Origin: Acetobacteraceae bacterium AT-5844
Lineage (GTDB): Bacteria; Pseudomonadota; Alphaproteobacteria; Acetobacterales; Acetobacteraceae
Assembly (NCBI GenBank): GCA_000245075.1
Contig: JH599973.1
Location: forward strand, 1-57,424
Direction of reading: 5' to 3'
DNA: 57,424 nt
This document shows, in pieces, positions 15,542 through 24,474 of this stretch. The notes under the pieces are model-generated. The model was not told the origin of the DNA and did no database searches. It saw nothing but the letters and a program-made list of their open reading frames with translations. How positions within the stretch are numbered: position 1 is the stretch's first letter; every line of letters begins with the position of its first letter. The position numbers and the translations under genes are program-made.

Positions 15542-16576
15542 TCAACAAGATCCTCCGGCCCGCAACTGCACCGGCAGCACGATATCGGCGGCGCTGAAGC
15601 TCCCCTCCTCCAGCCTTTTGAGGATTTCTTCCCCCGCGCGGACACCGATTTCATAGGCCGGGCTCACGACGGTCGTCAGTGGCGGCTGAACGTAACGGAA
15701 GAGGTCGAACCCGTTGAAGCCCGCGACCGGCATGTCGCCCGGCACGGCCATGCCACGGCCCTGCAACAGCGTCATGGCCGCGAGTGCCATCTGGTCGTTG
15801 CCGCCCACGACTGCGACGGGTGGCGGCCCCTCGTCCAGCGCGGCGGCGAGAGCGGCCTGGGTGGCGGCGTAGCTCTCGTCGCCGCATATCACACGCTGTA
15901 CCTTGAAGCCCTTGCCCAGCCCAAGCTTGAGCCCCGCATGGCGCTCCGCCTGCGCTGTCCAGGCAATTTCCGGCGTCAGGAAGAATACGGTGCCGTTGGC
16001 GGCGAGCATGTCGCGCAGATGCGCGCCCAGCATCTGGCCGCCCGCGCGGTCATCCTGGCGGACCACACAGGCATCCGGCAAGGAGAGCGCGTCGCGCTCC
16101 TGGACCAACACCACAGGCTGCCGCAACCGCGATACCTGCTCGACCACGCGCTGCCGCGCTGCGCTGGAACCTGAAAGCAGCAGGCACAGTGCATCCGTCT
16201 GTGACTGCGCCAGCAACGGCGCCAATGTCGCGGAATCCGGCCGCACGCCTTGCAACACCAGCGAGAAGGCCCGCTCCGCCGCGACATTGCCCAGCCCTGC
16301 GATGACGTTGGTGATGAAGGGGTCACGCAGATAATCCGGCGCACTGTCCAGCACCAGCACGCCAATGGAGCCAGTCCGCTCCAGCCGAAGCCGGCGGGCG
16401 CTGGCATCGGGGCGGTAGTTCAGGCGCTCGGCTTCCTTCAGTACCCGCGCCCGTGTCTCCGCGCTTGCCCCCGGCCGGCCGTTCAGAACGTTGGAGACCG
16501 TCATGGGCGTCACGCCGGCGGCGGCGGCGACATCCCGCAACCGGCTGACCTTCGCTCCGCGCTTCTGAGTGCTCAA
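15542..16576 (-). CDS. LacI-family transcriptional regulator, TTG start
   Basis: A 344-residue regulator. The N-terminal helix-turn-helix and hinge read SRLRDVAAAAGVTPMTVSNV and continue through SAETRARVLKEAERLNYRPD to DASARRLR. A periplasmic-binding-protein-like effector domain follows from about residue 65: SIGVLVLDSAPDYLRDPF, VVGGNDQMALAAMTLLQGRG and PVAGFNGFDLFRYVQPPLTT. Such proteins usually repress sugar-catabolic operons until a sugar or its derivative binds. The only start consistent with a full HTH is TTG 16576, with GAAAG a short distance upstream. The gene precedes the RraA-amidohydrolase-dehydratase-receptor operon on the same strand and is its likely regulator. Confidence 0.88.
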   Translation of the reverse strand: MSTQKRGAKVSRLRDVAAAAGVTPMTVSNVLNGRPGASAETRARVLKEAERLNYRPDASARRLRLERTGSIGVLVLDSAPDYLRDPFITNVIAGLGNVAAERAFSLVLQGVRPDSATLAPLLAQSQTDALCLLLSGSSAARQRVVEQVSRLRQPVVLVQERDALSLPDACVVRQDDRAGGQMLGAHLRDMLAANGTVFFLTPEIAWTAQAERHAGLKLGLGKGFKVQRVICGDESYAATQAALAAALDEGPPPVAVVGGNDQMALAAMTLLQGRGMAVPGDMPVAGFNGFDLFRYVQPPLTTVVSPAYEIGVRAGEEILKRLEEGSFSAADIVLPVQLRAGGSC

Positions 16577-16599
16577 AACCGGATCTTTCAGTGGCGGTA

Positions 16600-16631
16600 C
16601 CCGAACTCCCGCTATTTATGAGGGAGTCGGG
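16600..16631 (-). terminator. Hairpin between iolB and the LacI gene
   Basis: CCCG plus ACTCCC (16600-16603, 16605-16610, with bulged A16604) pairs with GGGAGT plus CGGG (16622-16631) around an 11-base A/T-rich loop. It lies 43 bases beyond the iolB stop and just upstream of the LacI start, so it could end the iol transcript or sit in the LacI leader. No T run follows. Confidence 0.4.
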
Positions 16632-16673
16632 CCAGCGCCGCAACCGCGAGGGGCGGTCGGCGATCTCCGGCGT

Positions 16674-17471
16674 CTACCAGCCGAGCCAGGCATGCTCCGG
16701 CGCCATGGTGAACTTCCAGTCCCGTACAGGGCCGGCCATGACGTTCAGATAGTAGAGATCGAAACCATGCGGCGCACCCACCGGGTGGTATCCGCGCGGC
16801 ACCAGCACAACATCGCCATCGCCCACTGCGATGGTCTCGTCCAGGCTGCGGTCATCGGTATAGACGCGCTGCAGAGCGAAGCCGCCAGGACGCTGCAGAC
16901 GGTGGTAATAGGTCTCCTCCAGCGCGGTCTCGCGCGGCGGGTCGTTCTCGTCGTGCTTATGCGGCGGGTAGCTCGACCAGTGGCCACCGGGGGTGATGAC
17001 CTCGACCACCAACAGGCTCTCCGCTTCGGCGGTGACAGGCAGAATGTTGCGCACATGGCGGGTGTTGGTGCCCTGGCCGCGTGTCTCCGCGCCAACATCC
17101 TCGGGCGGGATCAACCGCGCCGACAGCCGGCCTTGGGCGGGTGCGGTGCACACTGCCAGCTCGCAGCCATCTGATTCCACCTGCCATGCGGCTCCCGCCG
17201 GCACATAGACGGACCACGGGCTGCCATCGAAGGGCGAGGCACGGCCGCCGATGCGGCCAAAATCCTTCCCGCCCGCGGTGATGCGCGCATGGCCGGAGAT
17301 AAGCACGAGGCAGGCCTCCCGCCCCTCCTGCCGCCGTGCAACGCACGCGCCGGCGGGCAGCTTGTAGGTGTCGAACCCCACATAGGTCCAGCCAGCCGAG
17401 GCCGGGGTGATGCGATGGGTGGCTCCCTCGGCATCCGGCGCCGTCTGGCGCACCAGCAATGGCGAAGTCAT
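16674..17471 (-). CDS. iolB: 5-deoxy-glucuronate isomerase
   Basis: A 265-residue double-cupin enzyme that isomerises 5-deoxy-glucuronate to 2-deoxy-5-keto-gluconate, the fourth step of myo-inositol breakdown. Diagnostic segments are RNILPVTAEAESLLVVEVIT, the metal-binding stretch WSSYPPHKHDENDPPRETAL with EETYYHRLQ, VLVPRGYHPVGAPHGFDLYY and the C-terminal VMAGPVRDWKFTMAPEH. The length matches the family. It begins 14 bases after iolC with GAGGAGGGG in front of ATG 17471, so it is cotranscribed with iolC, whose kinase uses the IolB product. The other inositol genes (iolA, D, E, G) are not in the window. Confidence 0.95.
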   Translation of the reverse strand: MTSPLLVRQTAPDAEGATHRITPASAGWTYVGFDTYKLPAGACVARRQEGREACLVLISGHARITAGGKDFGRIGGRASPFDGSPWSVYVPAGAAWQVESDGCELAVCTAPAQGRLSARLIPPEDVGAETRGQGTNTRHVRNILPVTAEAESLLVVEVITPGGHWSSYPPHKHDENDPPRETALEETYYHRLQRPGGFALQRVYTDDRSLDETIAVGDGDVVLVPRGYHPVGAPHGFDLYYLNVMAGPVRDWKFTMAPEHAWLGW

Positions 17472-17485
17472 GGTTCCCCTCCTCC

Positions 17486-19399
17486 TCAGGCCACGGCGGC
17501 GTGATGCCGCGCCTGCCAGGCGTTGACCAGCGTGGCGAAGCGTTGCGCCATCTCGCCCACCGCTTCTTCATCGCTCATGCGGCCGGCGAACCAGGCGCGC
17601 GCCGGATCGGCAAAGATGCTGCGGCCGACAGCGAAGCCACGGACCAGCGTCGTCGCGGCCGTAGCACGGAAGGCGGCCACCAGCTCCGGCAACGGCGCAT
17701 CCAGCCCCAGCAGCACGATGCCCCGGCACAGCGGGTCGTGCCGCTGGATGGTCGCCTCGATCAGTGCCCAGGCGCGCTCATCCGCCTGCGGCTCCAGCTT
17801 CCACCAATCCGGGCGGATGCCAAGGTTGTAGAGATGATCGAGGATTCCGGCCACGGTGCCGCTTTCCAGCGGGCCGTGCGGGCCGGCGATGATTTCCAGC
17901 AGGAACTCGCGGCCCACGGTGCGGCAGGCATCGTGCACGCGCAGCAGCTCCCGCTCCTGGCGCGCACGCAGTTCCGGCGGATCGGAAGGATGCCAGAAGC
18001 ACAGGCATTTCACCGTCTGCTCCACCGGCCATTCGGTGAGGTGCGAGCCGAGATCGCCCTGCCCTTCGAAATCCAGCGGCCGGGAGGCCGGCAGTTCCAC
18101 GGGGCGGCCAATCCAGAACCCTTCGCGCGAGGCATCGAACAGCGCCTCTCGCCCATAGGTGCCATCGAGCAACATGCCGAAGCCGGGGCGTCCGGCCGCC
18201 ACGCGCGCGGCGGCCTGCACAGCGAGTTGCTTGAAGGGGCCAATACGATCCGGCGAAACCCCTGCCTCCGCCGCCATGGCCGCGAGTTGCGGGCGGTGGT
18301 CGATGGCCAGCGCCATCAGCCCATCCGCCTGCGGGCGCCGCGTGGTCGCGCGGTGGATGTGGGATAGCTCCTCATCCTTGCGCAAGGCCGGCGTGGCGAC
18401 GCCATGTTGCAGGAAGTGCGTCAGCTCCATCCAGGTCGCGTATTCCGGCGCGCAGAGCAGGCGGGAGACGGCGATGGCGCCGCAGGCATTGGCATAGGTG
18501 CAGCACCGCTCAATCGGCTCCTGCCGCAGCCAGCCGCGCAGGAAGCCCGCCATGAAGGCATCGCCCGCGCCGAGAACGTTGTAAACCTCGACAGGAAAGC
18601 CGGGGCCGGAGAGACCATCTTCCAGCCGGTCCGGAATCTCGTCCGGGAACACCACGCAGCCCATCGGGCCGCGCTTACACACCAGCGTGGCCTTGCTGCG
18701 CGCGCGGATGTTGCGCAGCGCCTGCAACGTGTCCTCGGACCCGCCGGCGATGTGCAGCTCTTCCTCCGTGCCGACGATCAGGTCGCAATCCGGCAGCAGC
18801 TCCGCCAGGCTGTCCGTCACCTGCTGTGCGCGGACATAGCGGGACTCCCCCGCATCATGCCCCGCCACGCCCCACAGATTCGGGCGGTAATCGACATCGA
18901 ACACCACGCGCCGGCCATGAGCGCGCGCGATGCGCATCGCCTTACGCTGCGCTGCCGCCGTGTTCGGGCGCGCGAAATGCGTGCCCGTCACGACGATGGC
19001 GCCGGCGGAGGCGATGTGGTCTTCCTCGATATCGCTTTCATCCAGCGCCGCATCAGCGCAATCCGTGCGGTAGAAAATCAGCGGGAATGTCTTGTCGTCC
19101 CGCACGCCAAGAACGGCGAGCGCCGTCAGCCGCGCCGGGTCGGTGCGGATGCCGCGCGTTTCCACACCTTCGCGTGCCGCCTGCTCGCGGATGAAGCGGC
19201 CCATCGCTTCATCACCCACGCGGGTGATGAGGCCGGCCTTGAGCCCGAGGCGCGCGGCGCCGATGGCGATGTTGGTGGGGCAGCCACCCACGGCCTTGGC
19301 AAAACTGGTCATATCTTCAAGCCGCCCGCCAATCTGCTGCCCGTAGAGATCGACCGAGGCGCGGCCAATGGTGATGAGATCGAGTGTCGGTGCCGGCAT
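17486..19399 (-). CDS. iolC: 5-dehydro-2-deoxygluconokinase with C-terminal DUF2090 aldolase-like domain
   Basis: A 637-residue fusion. Residues 1 to about 325 form a PfkB-type sugar kinase (TIGRASVDLYGQQIGGRLED, GGCPTNIAIGAARLGLKAGL, and the catalytic NVLGAGDAFMAGFLRGWL with its GAGD aspartate). IolC phosphorylates 2-deoxy-5-keto-gluconate. Residues of about 345-637 form a DUF2090 TIM-barrel domain (LMALAIDHRPQLAAM, FGMLLDGTYGREAL, LLEIIAGPHG) related to the IolJ-type aldolase, which would split the product into DHAP and malonate semialdehyde. ATG 19399 is preferred over an in-frame start 15 codons upstream because it puts the kinase motif at the normal distance and follows GGAGG. Two candidate RpiR/IolR boxes lie directly upstream. 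Confidence 0.94.
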   Translation of the reverse strand: MPAPTLDLITIGRASVDLYGQQIGGRLEDMTSFAKAVGGCPTNIAIGAARLGLKAGLITRVGDEAMGRFIREQAAREGVETRGIRTDPARLTALAVLGVRDDKTFPLIFYRTDCADAALDESDIEEDHIASAGAIVVTGTHFARPNTAAAQRKAMRIARAHGRRVVFDVDYRPNLWGVAGHDAGESRYVRAQQVTDSLAELLPDCDLIVGTEEELHIAGGSEDTLQALRNIRARSKATLVCKRGPMGCVVFPDEIPDRLEDGLSGPGFPVEVYNVLGAGDAFMAGFLRGWLRQEPIERCCTYANACGAIAVSRLLCAPEYATWMELTHFLQHGVATPALRKDEELSHIHRATTRRPQADGLMALAIDHRPQLAAMAAEAGVSPDRIGPFKQLAVQAAARVAAGRPGFGMLLDGTYGREALFDASREGFWIGRPVELPASRPLDFEGQGDLGSHLTEWPVEQTVKCLCFWHPSDPPELRARQERELLRVHDACRTVGREFLLEIIAGPHGPLESGTVAGILDHLYNLGIRPDWWKLEPQADERAWALIEATIQRHDPLCRGIVLLGLDAPLPELVAAFRATAATTLVRGFAVGRSIFADPARAWFAGRMSDEEAVGEMAQRFATLVNAWQARHHAAVA

Positions 19400-19463
19400 C
19401 CTGGTCTGTTCCTCCTGGCGGCATGGGGCGGGCCGTGTCTCCATCGGCCCTGCCGCCGCAAAT

Positions 19464-19508
19464 GGAACTTGAATTCCCTCTATACGTCAATTCTGGAATT
19501 CATTTTCC
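19464..19508. promoter_or_regulatory. Two candidate IolR boxes (GGAA-N6-TTCC) before iolC
   Basis: Box 1 at 19464-19477 is GGAACTTGAATTCC. Box 2 at 19495-19508 is GGAATTCATTTTCC. Both fit GGAA-N6-TTCC exactly, and their centres are 31 bp apart, about three helical turns, so two dimers would face the same side. As I recall, this is the motif described for the RpiR-type inositol repressor IolR of Sinorhizobium meliloti. The boxes lie 65-109 bases upstream of iolC and between it and the RpiR gene. A third exact copy precedes the transketolase gene. Confidence 0.7.
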
Positions 19509-19511
19509 ATT

Positions 19512-20339
19512 TCATGTGCCGCGATTACGTTGTTCCGCTGTGGCCACCGCCAGCGTCATGGCCAGCACGAAGGTGCCGGACAGGGAGCGGAAGGCCGCGT
19601 GATCCGCTTCCGTCACCTCCAGCCACACGGCCGTGGAGGAGAGAAGCGGTGAAAAAGGCGTGTCGGTGAGAGCCACGATGCCGATTCCGCGTTCCGCCGC
19701 CTTGCCCACCAGCTCCAGCGTCGCCGGCGTATAGGGCGAGAAGCTAACGGCCAGCAGCGCGTCCTTTTGCGACATCAGCGCCACCTGCTCCGGCGCCAGC
19801 CCACCCGCCTGATCGATGAGGTGGCAGCGGATTTCCAGCTTCCGCAGCGCATAGGCGAGGTAGGCGGCCACCGGATAGGCGCGACGGCTGCCGAGCAGAT
19901 AGATCGTGTCCGCGCCTGCCAGAAGCTTTACCGCGCGTTCCAGCATCGCCGCGTCGATCGTCTCGGAGAGGCGCTCGGCGGAATGGATGGCGGCGCGCGT
20001 GAAGCCCTGCATCAGCGCCATGGGCCCCTCGCCCCGCACGCTTTGCAGCCGCTCCCGATATTCCGGCCAGCGGTCCCGCGCATGGGCGCGGAACACCGCC
20101 TGAAGATCGGAGAACCCGCTATATCCCAGGCTCTGCGCGAAGCGCACCAGCGTGGAGGGCTGTACCTCCGCGCGGGATGCAATCTCGCCGATGGTGCCGA
20201 AGGCGAATTCCTGCGGATGCTCCAGGGCGAATTCCGCCGCCTGGAGCAGCCGCTTGGGCAGCTGCTCCCTCTGGCGCAGAATCAGCGCGCGCAAGGCGGT
20301 CAGGGTGGTCGGCGGGGCGCTGGCGGTATCCTCGGTCAT
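19512..20339 (-). CDS. iolR: MurR/RpiR-family regulator, probable inositol regulator IolR
   Basis: A 275-residue regulator. The N-terminal RpiR helix-turn-helix reads AAEFALEHPQEFAFGTIGEI, ASRAEVQPSTLVRFAQSLGY and SGFSDLQAVFR. A SIS sugar-phosphate-binding domain follows from about residue 120: YLLGSRRAYPVAAYLAYALR, KDALLAVSFSPYTPATLELV and GIGIVALTDTP. In proteobacteria, RpiR proteins next to iol genes repress inositol catabolism and respond to phosphorylated intermediates such as the IolC product. ATG 20339 is chosen because the longer frame adds only non-conserved residues. The gene lies between the ABC transporter and iolC, and GGAA-N6-TTCC boxes are found near both promoters. The symbol rests on context. 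Confidence 0.82.
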   Translation of the reverse strand: MTEDTASAPPTTLTALRALILRQREQLPKRLLQAAEFALEHPQEFAFGTIGEIASRAEVQPSTLVRFAQSLGYSGFSDLQAVFRAHARDRWPEYRERLQSVRGEGPMALMQGFTRAAIHSAERLSETIDAAMLERAVKLLAGADTIYLLGSRRAYPVAAYLAYALRKLEIRCHLIDQAGGLAPEQVALMSQKDALLAVSFSPYTPATLELVGKAAERGIGIVALTDTPFSPLLSSTAVWLEVTEADHAAFRSLSGTFVLAMTLAVATAEQRNRGT

Positions 20340-20394
20340 GGCGGAATCATACCGCGCCGAGGCCTTGGCGGCACGCCTTCCCGGCGGCATCCGG

Positions 20395-21474
20395 TCAGGC
20401 CCGCAGGGCGTGGGCGCTCTCCACCGGCCAATGGCAGAGGACGCGGCTGCCCAGCGCATGCGGCCGGCTGCCGGCCGGGGCCGCCACTTTCAGCACCACG
20501 CCGTTCTGTACCTCGACCTCATAGCGCGTGGCGGCACCGAGGAAAGCGGCCATGGTCACGGTGCCCTCCAATTGGCCGCCCGTTGCGGCAACGGCCTGCC
20601 CCGCCGGGGCCAGCGAGATCATCTCCGGGCGCAGCGCGAGCTGCACATTCTCGCCCGCGCGGGAGTCGTGGTGGGAGGCTTCCATCAACCCCGCGGCGGT
20701 CTCCACCATCACCGTGGCGCCGGTGGCCTGCCGCACGGTGCCGGGCACCAGATTGTTCACGCCAACAAAATCCGCGACGAAGAGCGAGGCGGGATCGCCA
20801 TAGATCTGCGCGGGCGTGCCGATCTGCTCCACATTGCCCTTGTTCATGACGATGATCCGGTCGGAGACGGCCATCGCCTCCTCCTGGTCGTGCGTCACGA
20901 AGATCGTCGTGATGCCCAGCTGCTTCTGCAGCGCCCGCAGTTCGAAGCGGATGCGTTCCCGCAGCTTGGCGTCGAGGTTGGAGAGGGGCTCGTCCATCAG
21001 CAGCAGCGAGGGACGGATGGCGATGGCGCGCGCGATCGCCACGCGCTGCTGCTGCCCGCCGGAAAGCTGCTTCGGGTGCCGGTCCGCGAAGGCCTCCAGC
21101 CCCACCATGCCGAGCACAGTGGCCACGCGGGACTCGATCTCGGCCGCCGGCAGCTTCCGCAGCTTCAGCCCATAGGCCACGTTGGCGCGCACCGTCATGT
21201 GCGGGAACAGCGCGTAGGACTGGAAAACGAAGCCGCAATCCCGCTGGTTGGGCGGCAGATGCGTGATGTCCCGCCCCGCCAGCATGATGCGGCCGCTATC
21301 GGGTTCGCCGAAGCCGCCGATCATGCGCAGCAGCGTCGTCTTGCCGCAGCCGGACGGGCCCAGGAAGGTCATGAACTCCCCTGGTTCCACATCGATGGAA
21401 ATGCCGTTCAGCACCACATTGGAGCCGAAGGATTTCGTGACGGACTGGATGGACAGATCGGATGCGTTCACCAC
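20395..21474 (-). CDS. ABC transporter ATP-binding protein (PotA/FbpC/AfuC type)
   Basis: A 359-residue ATPase that drives the adjacent importer. Walker A is GPSGCGKTTLLRM, the Q-loop is FVFQSYALFPH, the signature is LSGGQQQRVAIARAIA, Walker B is LLLMDEPLSNLDAKLR and the switch is THDQEEAM. A C-terminal TOBE regulatory region begins near residue 285 (LALRPEMISLAPAG). It starts at GTG 21474 (or GTG 21471), overlapping the end of the second permease gene by seven bases. The class covers Fe3+, polyamine, thiamine, phosphonate and sugar-phosphate importers. Its place beside iolR, iolC and iolB suggests a carbon substrate. Confidence 0.93.
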   Translation of the reverse strand: MVNASDLSIQSVTKSFGSNVVLNGISIDVEPGEFMTFLGPSGCGKTTLLRMIGGFGEPDSGRIMLAGRDITHLPPNQRDCGFVFQSYALFPHMTVRANVAYGLKLRKLPAAEIESRVATVLGMVGLEAFADRHPKQLSGGQQQRVAIARAIAIRPSLLLMDEPLSNLDAKLRERIRFELRALQKQLGITTIFVTHDQEEAMAVSDRIIVMNKGNVEQIGTPAQIYGDPASLFVADFVGVNNLVPGTVRQATGATVMVETAAGLMEASHHDSRAGENVQLALRPEMISLAPAGQAVAATGGQLEGTVTMAAFLGAATRYEVEVQNGVVLKVAAPAGSRPHALGSRVLCHWPVESAHALRA

Positions 21475-22331
21475 CAGCGTACCCTCCGCACGGCGACTTC
21501 CAGAATGACGATGACACCCACGGCGAACAGGTTGGTCGCCATGGCAACGGCCGCGCCGAGGCGCGTGGAACCGCTTTCGAACGCCTGATAGATGGCGATG
21601 GGCATGGTGCTGATCTCAGGTGTCGTCAGCAGCAGCGTGATCTCGAAATCCGAGATGGAGCGGGCGAAAACCAGCGCCACGCCGGTCAGCACGGACGGCA
21701 CGATGACCGGCAGAACCGTGGTGACGAAGGCGCGCAGCGGGCCGGCGCCGAGGCTGCGCGCCGCATCCTCCACCGCGATATCGACACGCTGCAACGCGGC
21801 GATGATTGGCTGGATCATGAAAGGCAGCGACACGATGGTGTGGCCAAGCACGATGGCGACCCAGGGGCTGACGCCCGCGAACGGTCCCTGCTTGAAGAGC
21901 TGCATCAGCCCGAAGGCGAGAACGATGGGCGGGAAGACCAATGGCAGGTTCACCAGCTCCGCCAACAGGCCACGGCCGGGGAATTTCAGCCGCACCAACG
22001 CATAAGCGACCGGCAAGCCGACAAGGAAGGAGAGCAGCACTGTCGGCACGGCGATGCGCATGCTGTCGGCCACCGAGCGCAGGATGGCAGGGCCGGAATC
22101 ACGATACAGCTCGAAGCTGATGCCGGCGGGGAAGATGCCCCACACCAGATCGAACCGGTCGTTGACCGAGAGCGAGAGCAGCGTGATCGGCGGCAGGATG
22201 ATGAACAGGATCAGGCCGAGCGTGGTGGCCGGGAAGATCCAGCGGAAGGGCGGCAGGAAGCCGCCCGCGCGGCGCGGCGCCGGCAGCGGAGCGGCCTTCT
22301 CGGGTACCATGGTGTGGGAAGCGCTCGTCAC
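21468..22331 (-). CDS. ABC transporter permease 2 (PotC-like)
   Basis: A 287-residue permease with six main helices. The binding-protein-dependent transport EAA loop reads VEDAARSLGAGPLRAFVTTV, followed by LPVIVPSVLTGVALVFARSI. It pairs with the upstream permease to form the membrane channel. GTG 22331 overlaps the upstream permease stop (GTGA 22328-22331), which favours it over ATG 22310. Its C-terminal end overlaps the ATPase start. The short N-terminal tail before the first helix is proline and arginine rich and should be cytoplasmic. Confidence 0.9.
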   Translation of the reverse strand: MTSASHTMVPEKAAPLPAPRRAGGFLPPFRWIFPATTLGLILFIILPPITLLSLSVNDRFDLVWGIFPAGISFELYRDSGPAILRSVADSMRIAVPTVLLSFLVGLPVAYALVRLKFPGRGLLAELVNLPLVFPPIVLAFGLMQLFKQGPFAGVSPWVAIVLGHTIVSLPFMIQPIIAALQRVDIAVEDAARSLGAGPLRAFVTTVLPVIVPSVLTGVALVFARSISDFEITLLLTTPEISTMPIAIYQAFESGSTRLGAAVAMATNLFAVGVIVILEVAVRRVRWW

Positions 22332-23257
22332 AGGATTTCCCCCTGGAGACGGTCGCGGAAGGCACGACGCACGATGAACAGATACAGCGCGCGCCCGGCA
22401 AGGGTGATCGCCGCGAGGACGACCGCGAAGGCGCAGATCTGCGCCATGGTGCCGGAAATGCCGAGCGACTGGATGCGCGTGAAGATTTCCAGCGGCAGCA
22501 CGACGACGCCCTTGGCGCCGCCGCCCAGCACCAGCGCGGCCACATAGGCAACCATGGTGCGGATGAAGATGAACACCCACACGGCCGCGAGCCCCGGCGC
22601 CGCCAGCGGCAGCAACACGTTGAAGAAGGTCTCGCGCTCCGTGGCGCCCAGCGAGGCGGAGGCGTCCTCCAGCGCCGGGTCGATCATCTCGAACAGCGAG
22701 GCCATCATGCGCACGGCCAGCGTGGCGAAGAGCGCGAGGTCGCCCACCACGATGGCGGTGAAAGTACCCGTGAACTCCAGCGGTTCGTCGATCCACTCCA
22801 GTTGCTGGAACAGGATGTGGTTCACCGGCCCGGTAGGCGACATGAACCACAGGATGCCGAAGATGATCGTCACCGCCGGCGCCAGGGACGGATAGGTGAC
22901 GATGGCCGAGATGGTCGGCGCCAGCGAGCGGTGCCGCGCCATGTAGTAGCCGGTGCCGACACCGATGAGCATCAGCAGCGTGGCGACGACGGCCGAGATC
23001 CCCAGCGTGTTGAGGATGACCGCCTGGTTGTGCGGTTCCGTCAGGATGGAGATGTAGTGCGTGGCCGTGGGCTGCATGTCACCCAGGGCCTCGGGGCTGC
23101 CCAGGAAGGGCAACCCGAAGGTTGCCAGGCCCGAGAAGCTCTTGATGAAAATGGACAGGAAGGGCGCGACCAGCAGCCCCAGAAGCATGAGCGTGAAGGG
23201 CGCGACAAGCAGCCACGCCAGCCACGTCTCCCGCGATATCAGACCGGATTTCCGCAC
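22328..23257 (-). CDS. ABC transporter permease 1 (PotB-like)
   Basis: A 309-residue inner-membrane permease starting at GTG 23257. The first helix is WLAWLLVAPFTLMLLGLLVA. A large periplasmic loop follows (about residues 40-80), then five more helices and the EAA loop EDASASLGATERETFFNVLL, PLAAPGLAAVWVFIF. With the PotC-like partner, ATPase and receptor it makes a complete type-I importer. It starts 16 bases after the receptor gene and overlaps the next permease gene by four bases, so the four transporter genes form one unit. Confidence 0.9.
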   Translation of the reverse strand: MRKSGLISRETWLAWLLVAPFTLMLLGLLVAPFLSIFIKSFSGLATFGLPFLGSPEALGDMQPTATHYISILTEPHNQAVILNTLGISAVVATLLMLIGVGTGYYMARHRSLAPTISAIVTYPSLAPAVTIIFGILWFMSPTGPVNHILFQQLEWIDEPLEFTGTFTAIVVGDLALFATLAVRMMASLFEMIDPALEDASASLGATERETFFNVLLPLAAPGLAAVWVFIFIRTMVAYVAALVLGGGAKGVVVLPLEIFTRIQSLGISGTMAQICAFAVVLAAITLAGRALYLFIVRRAFRDRLQGEIL

Positions 23258-23273
23258 GGTCGCGCTCCTCAGT

Positions 23274-24401
23274 TCAGCCGCGGCGGCGGAGGATTTCGGC
23301 CTCCCAGGTCTGCACGTAGCGGTCCATCTTTCCGGCCCACTCCACCCAGTTGGTGTTCATGGTGTGCTTCTGCACATCGGCCCAGGAATTGATGCCGACC
23401 TGCTTCGCATTGTTCAGCTCCAGCGTCTTGTCCGACAGCGGGTGCGGGAAGTTCGCCGGGTTGTTGCTCGGGTTCAGGCCGATATCCATCATCACCTTCG
23501 CGTAGCGGGCGGAACTGATGAGATCGAGCACCTTCAGCGCGCCGGTACGGGAAGGGGCGTTCTTCACCAGCGCGATGGAGACCGGCAGCACGCCGAGGCC
23601 CACTTCCGGCTGGGTGATCGGGAAGCCGGAGACGGAGGCCTTGTCGATCTGCGTGCTAATGTAGATGTTGCCCAGGTTCATCATGGTGATCCAGGCATCA
23701 CCGCGCTGCAGGCCGATACGGTTGTCGATCCACCGGGCGTGGTAGGTCTTCACATTGGCATCGATGCGGCGGCAGTAATCGATCCAGCCATTCTCGCCGA
23801 ACAGCTCGACCACGATCGGAATCCAGACGGGGAAGCCGCGCGGATCGGCCCAGCTCAGGCGGTTCTTCCAGCGCGGATCGGCAAAAACCTCCCAGGAGAG
23901 CGGCGTCTGAAAGCTGCTGGCGCGCACGAAATTGGTGTTGAAAGCGGCCACGCCCCAATTGGTGCGGAACACCTCCAGCGTGAACTCGCCGCGCGCGAAG
24001 GCTTCCAGCTCCTGCGTGTGCGGCAGGTCGGAATAAGGCAGGCGCTCGGCCAGCCCGTCCAGCGCCAAACGCTCCGGGAAGGGGCTGTCGCCGTAGAAGA
24101 GGTCGGTGGTGAAGTTGCGGCCTTCCGCCTCGGTCTTGATCTTGGCGAAGGCGGGCGCGTAGCCCAGCGGGTCGAAGCGCACCTCGACCTCGCCCTTGGT
24201 GTCCTCGCGGACCATGCTCGCCCATTCCTGCCACAGCTTCACATGCAGGCCGGGCACGCCCAGCACGTTGACGACCTGCGCCGCATTGGCGCGGCGGTGC
24301 AGCAAGGGCGTCGCGAGCACGGCGCCGCCGGCACCCTGCAACAGCCTGCGCCGGCCCAGGGCGGCAAGGCCCTCCCGCCAATCTCCGGTGCGAATGGTCA
24401 T
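23274..24401 (-). CDS. Extracellular solute-binding protein (family 1, AfuA/Fe3+-type fold)
   Basis: A 375-residue receptor. A Tat-type signal, LGRRRLLQGAGGAVLATPLL, is cut near RRANAAQ. The mature cluster-D binding protein has VNVLGVPGLHVKLWQEWASM at the start, then TTDLFYGDSPFPERLALDG and WKNRLSWADPRGFPVWIPIV. The C-terminal lobe includes EVGLGVLPVSIALVKNAPSR. Family members bind iron, polyamines, thiamine or sugar phosphates. I see no clustered tyrosine/histidine iron site, and the iol genes argue for a polyol, cyclitol or sugar-phosphate ligand, as known for AfuA. That choice is an inference. ATG 24401 has AGGGGAAA nine bases upstream and is preferred over a start 14 codons earlier. Confidence 0.85.
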   Translation of the reverse strand: MTIRTGDWREGLAALGRRRLLQGAGGAVLATPLLHRRANAAQVVNVLGVPGLHVKLWQEWASMVREDTKGEVEVRFDPLGYAPAFAKIKTEAEGRNFTTDLFYGDSPFPERLALDGLAERLPYSDLPHTQELEAFARGEFTLEVFRTNWGVAAFNTNFVRASSFQTPLSWEVFADPRWKNRLSWADPRGFPVWIPIVVELFGENGWIDYCRRIDANVKTYHARWIDNRIGLQRGDAWITMMNLGNIYISTQIDKASVSGFPITQPEVGLGVLPVSIALVKNAPSRTGALKVLDLISSARYAKVMMDIGLNPSNNPANFPHPLSDKTLELNNAKQVGINSWADVQKHTMNTNWVEWAGKMDRYVQTWEAEILRRRG

Positions 24402-24474
24402 GACTGTGTTTCCCCTTTGTCTTTGCGGTTCAGTCGGTCGCAAGTCATGCCCCGGCGAGCGCGGGGCGGCGCGG

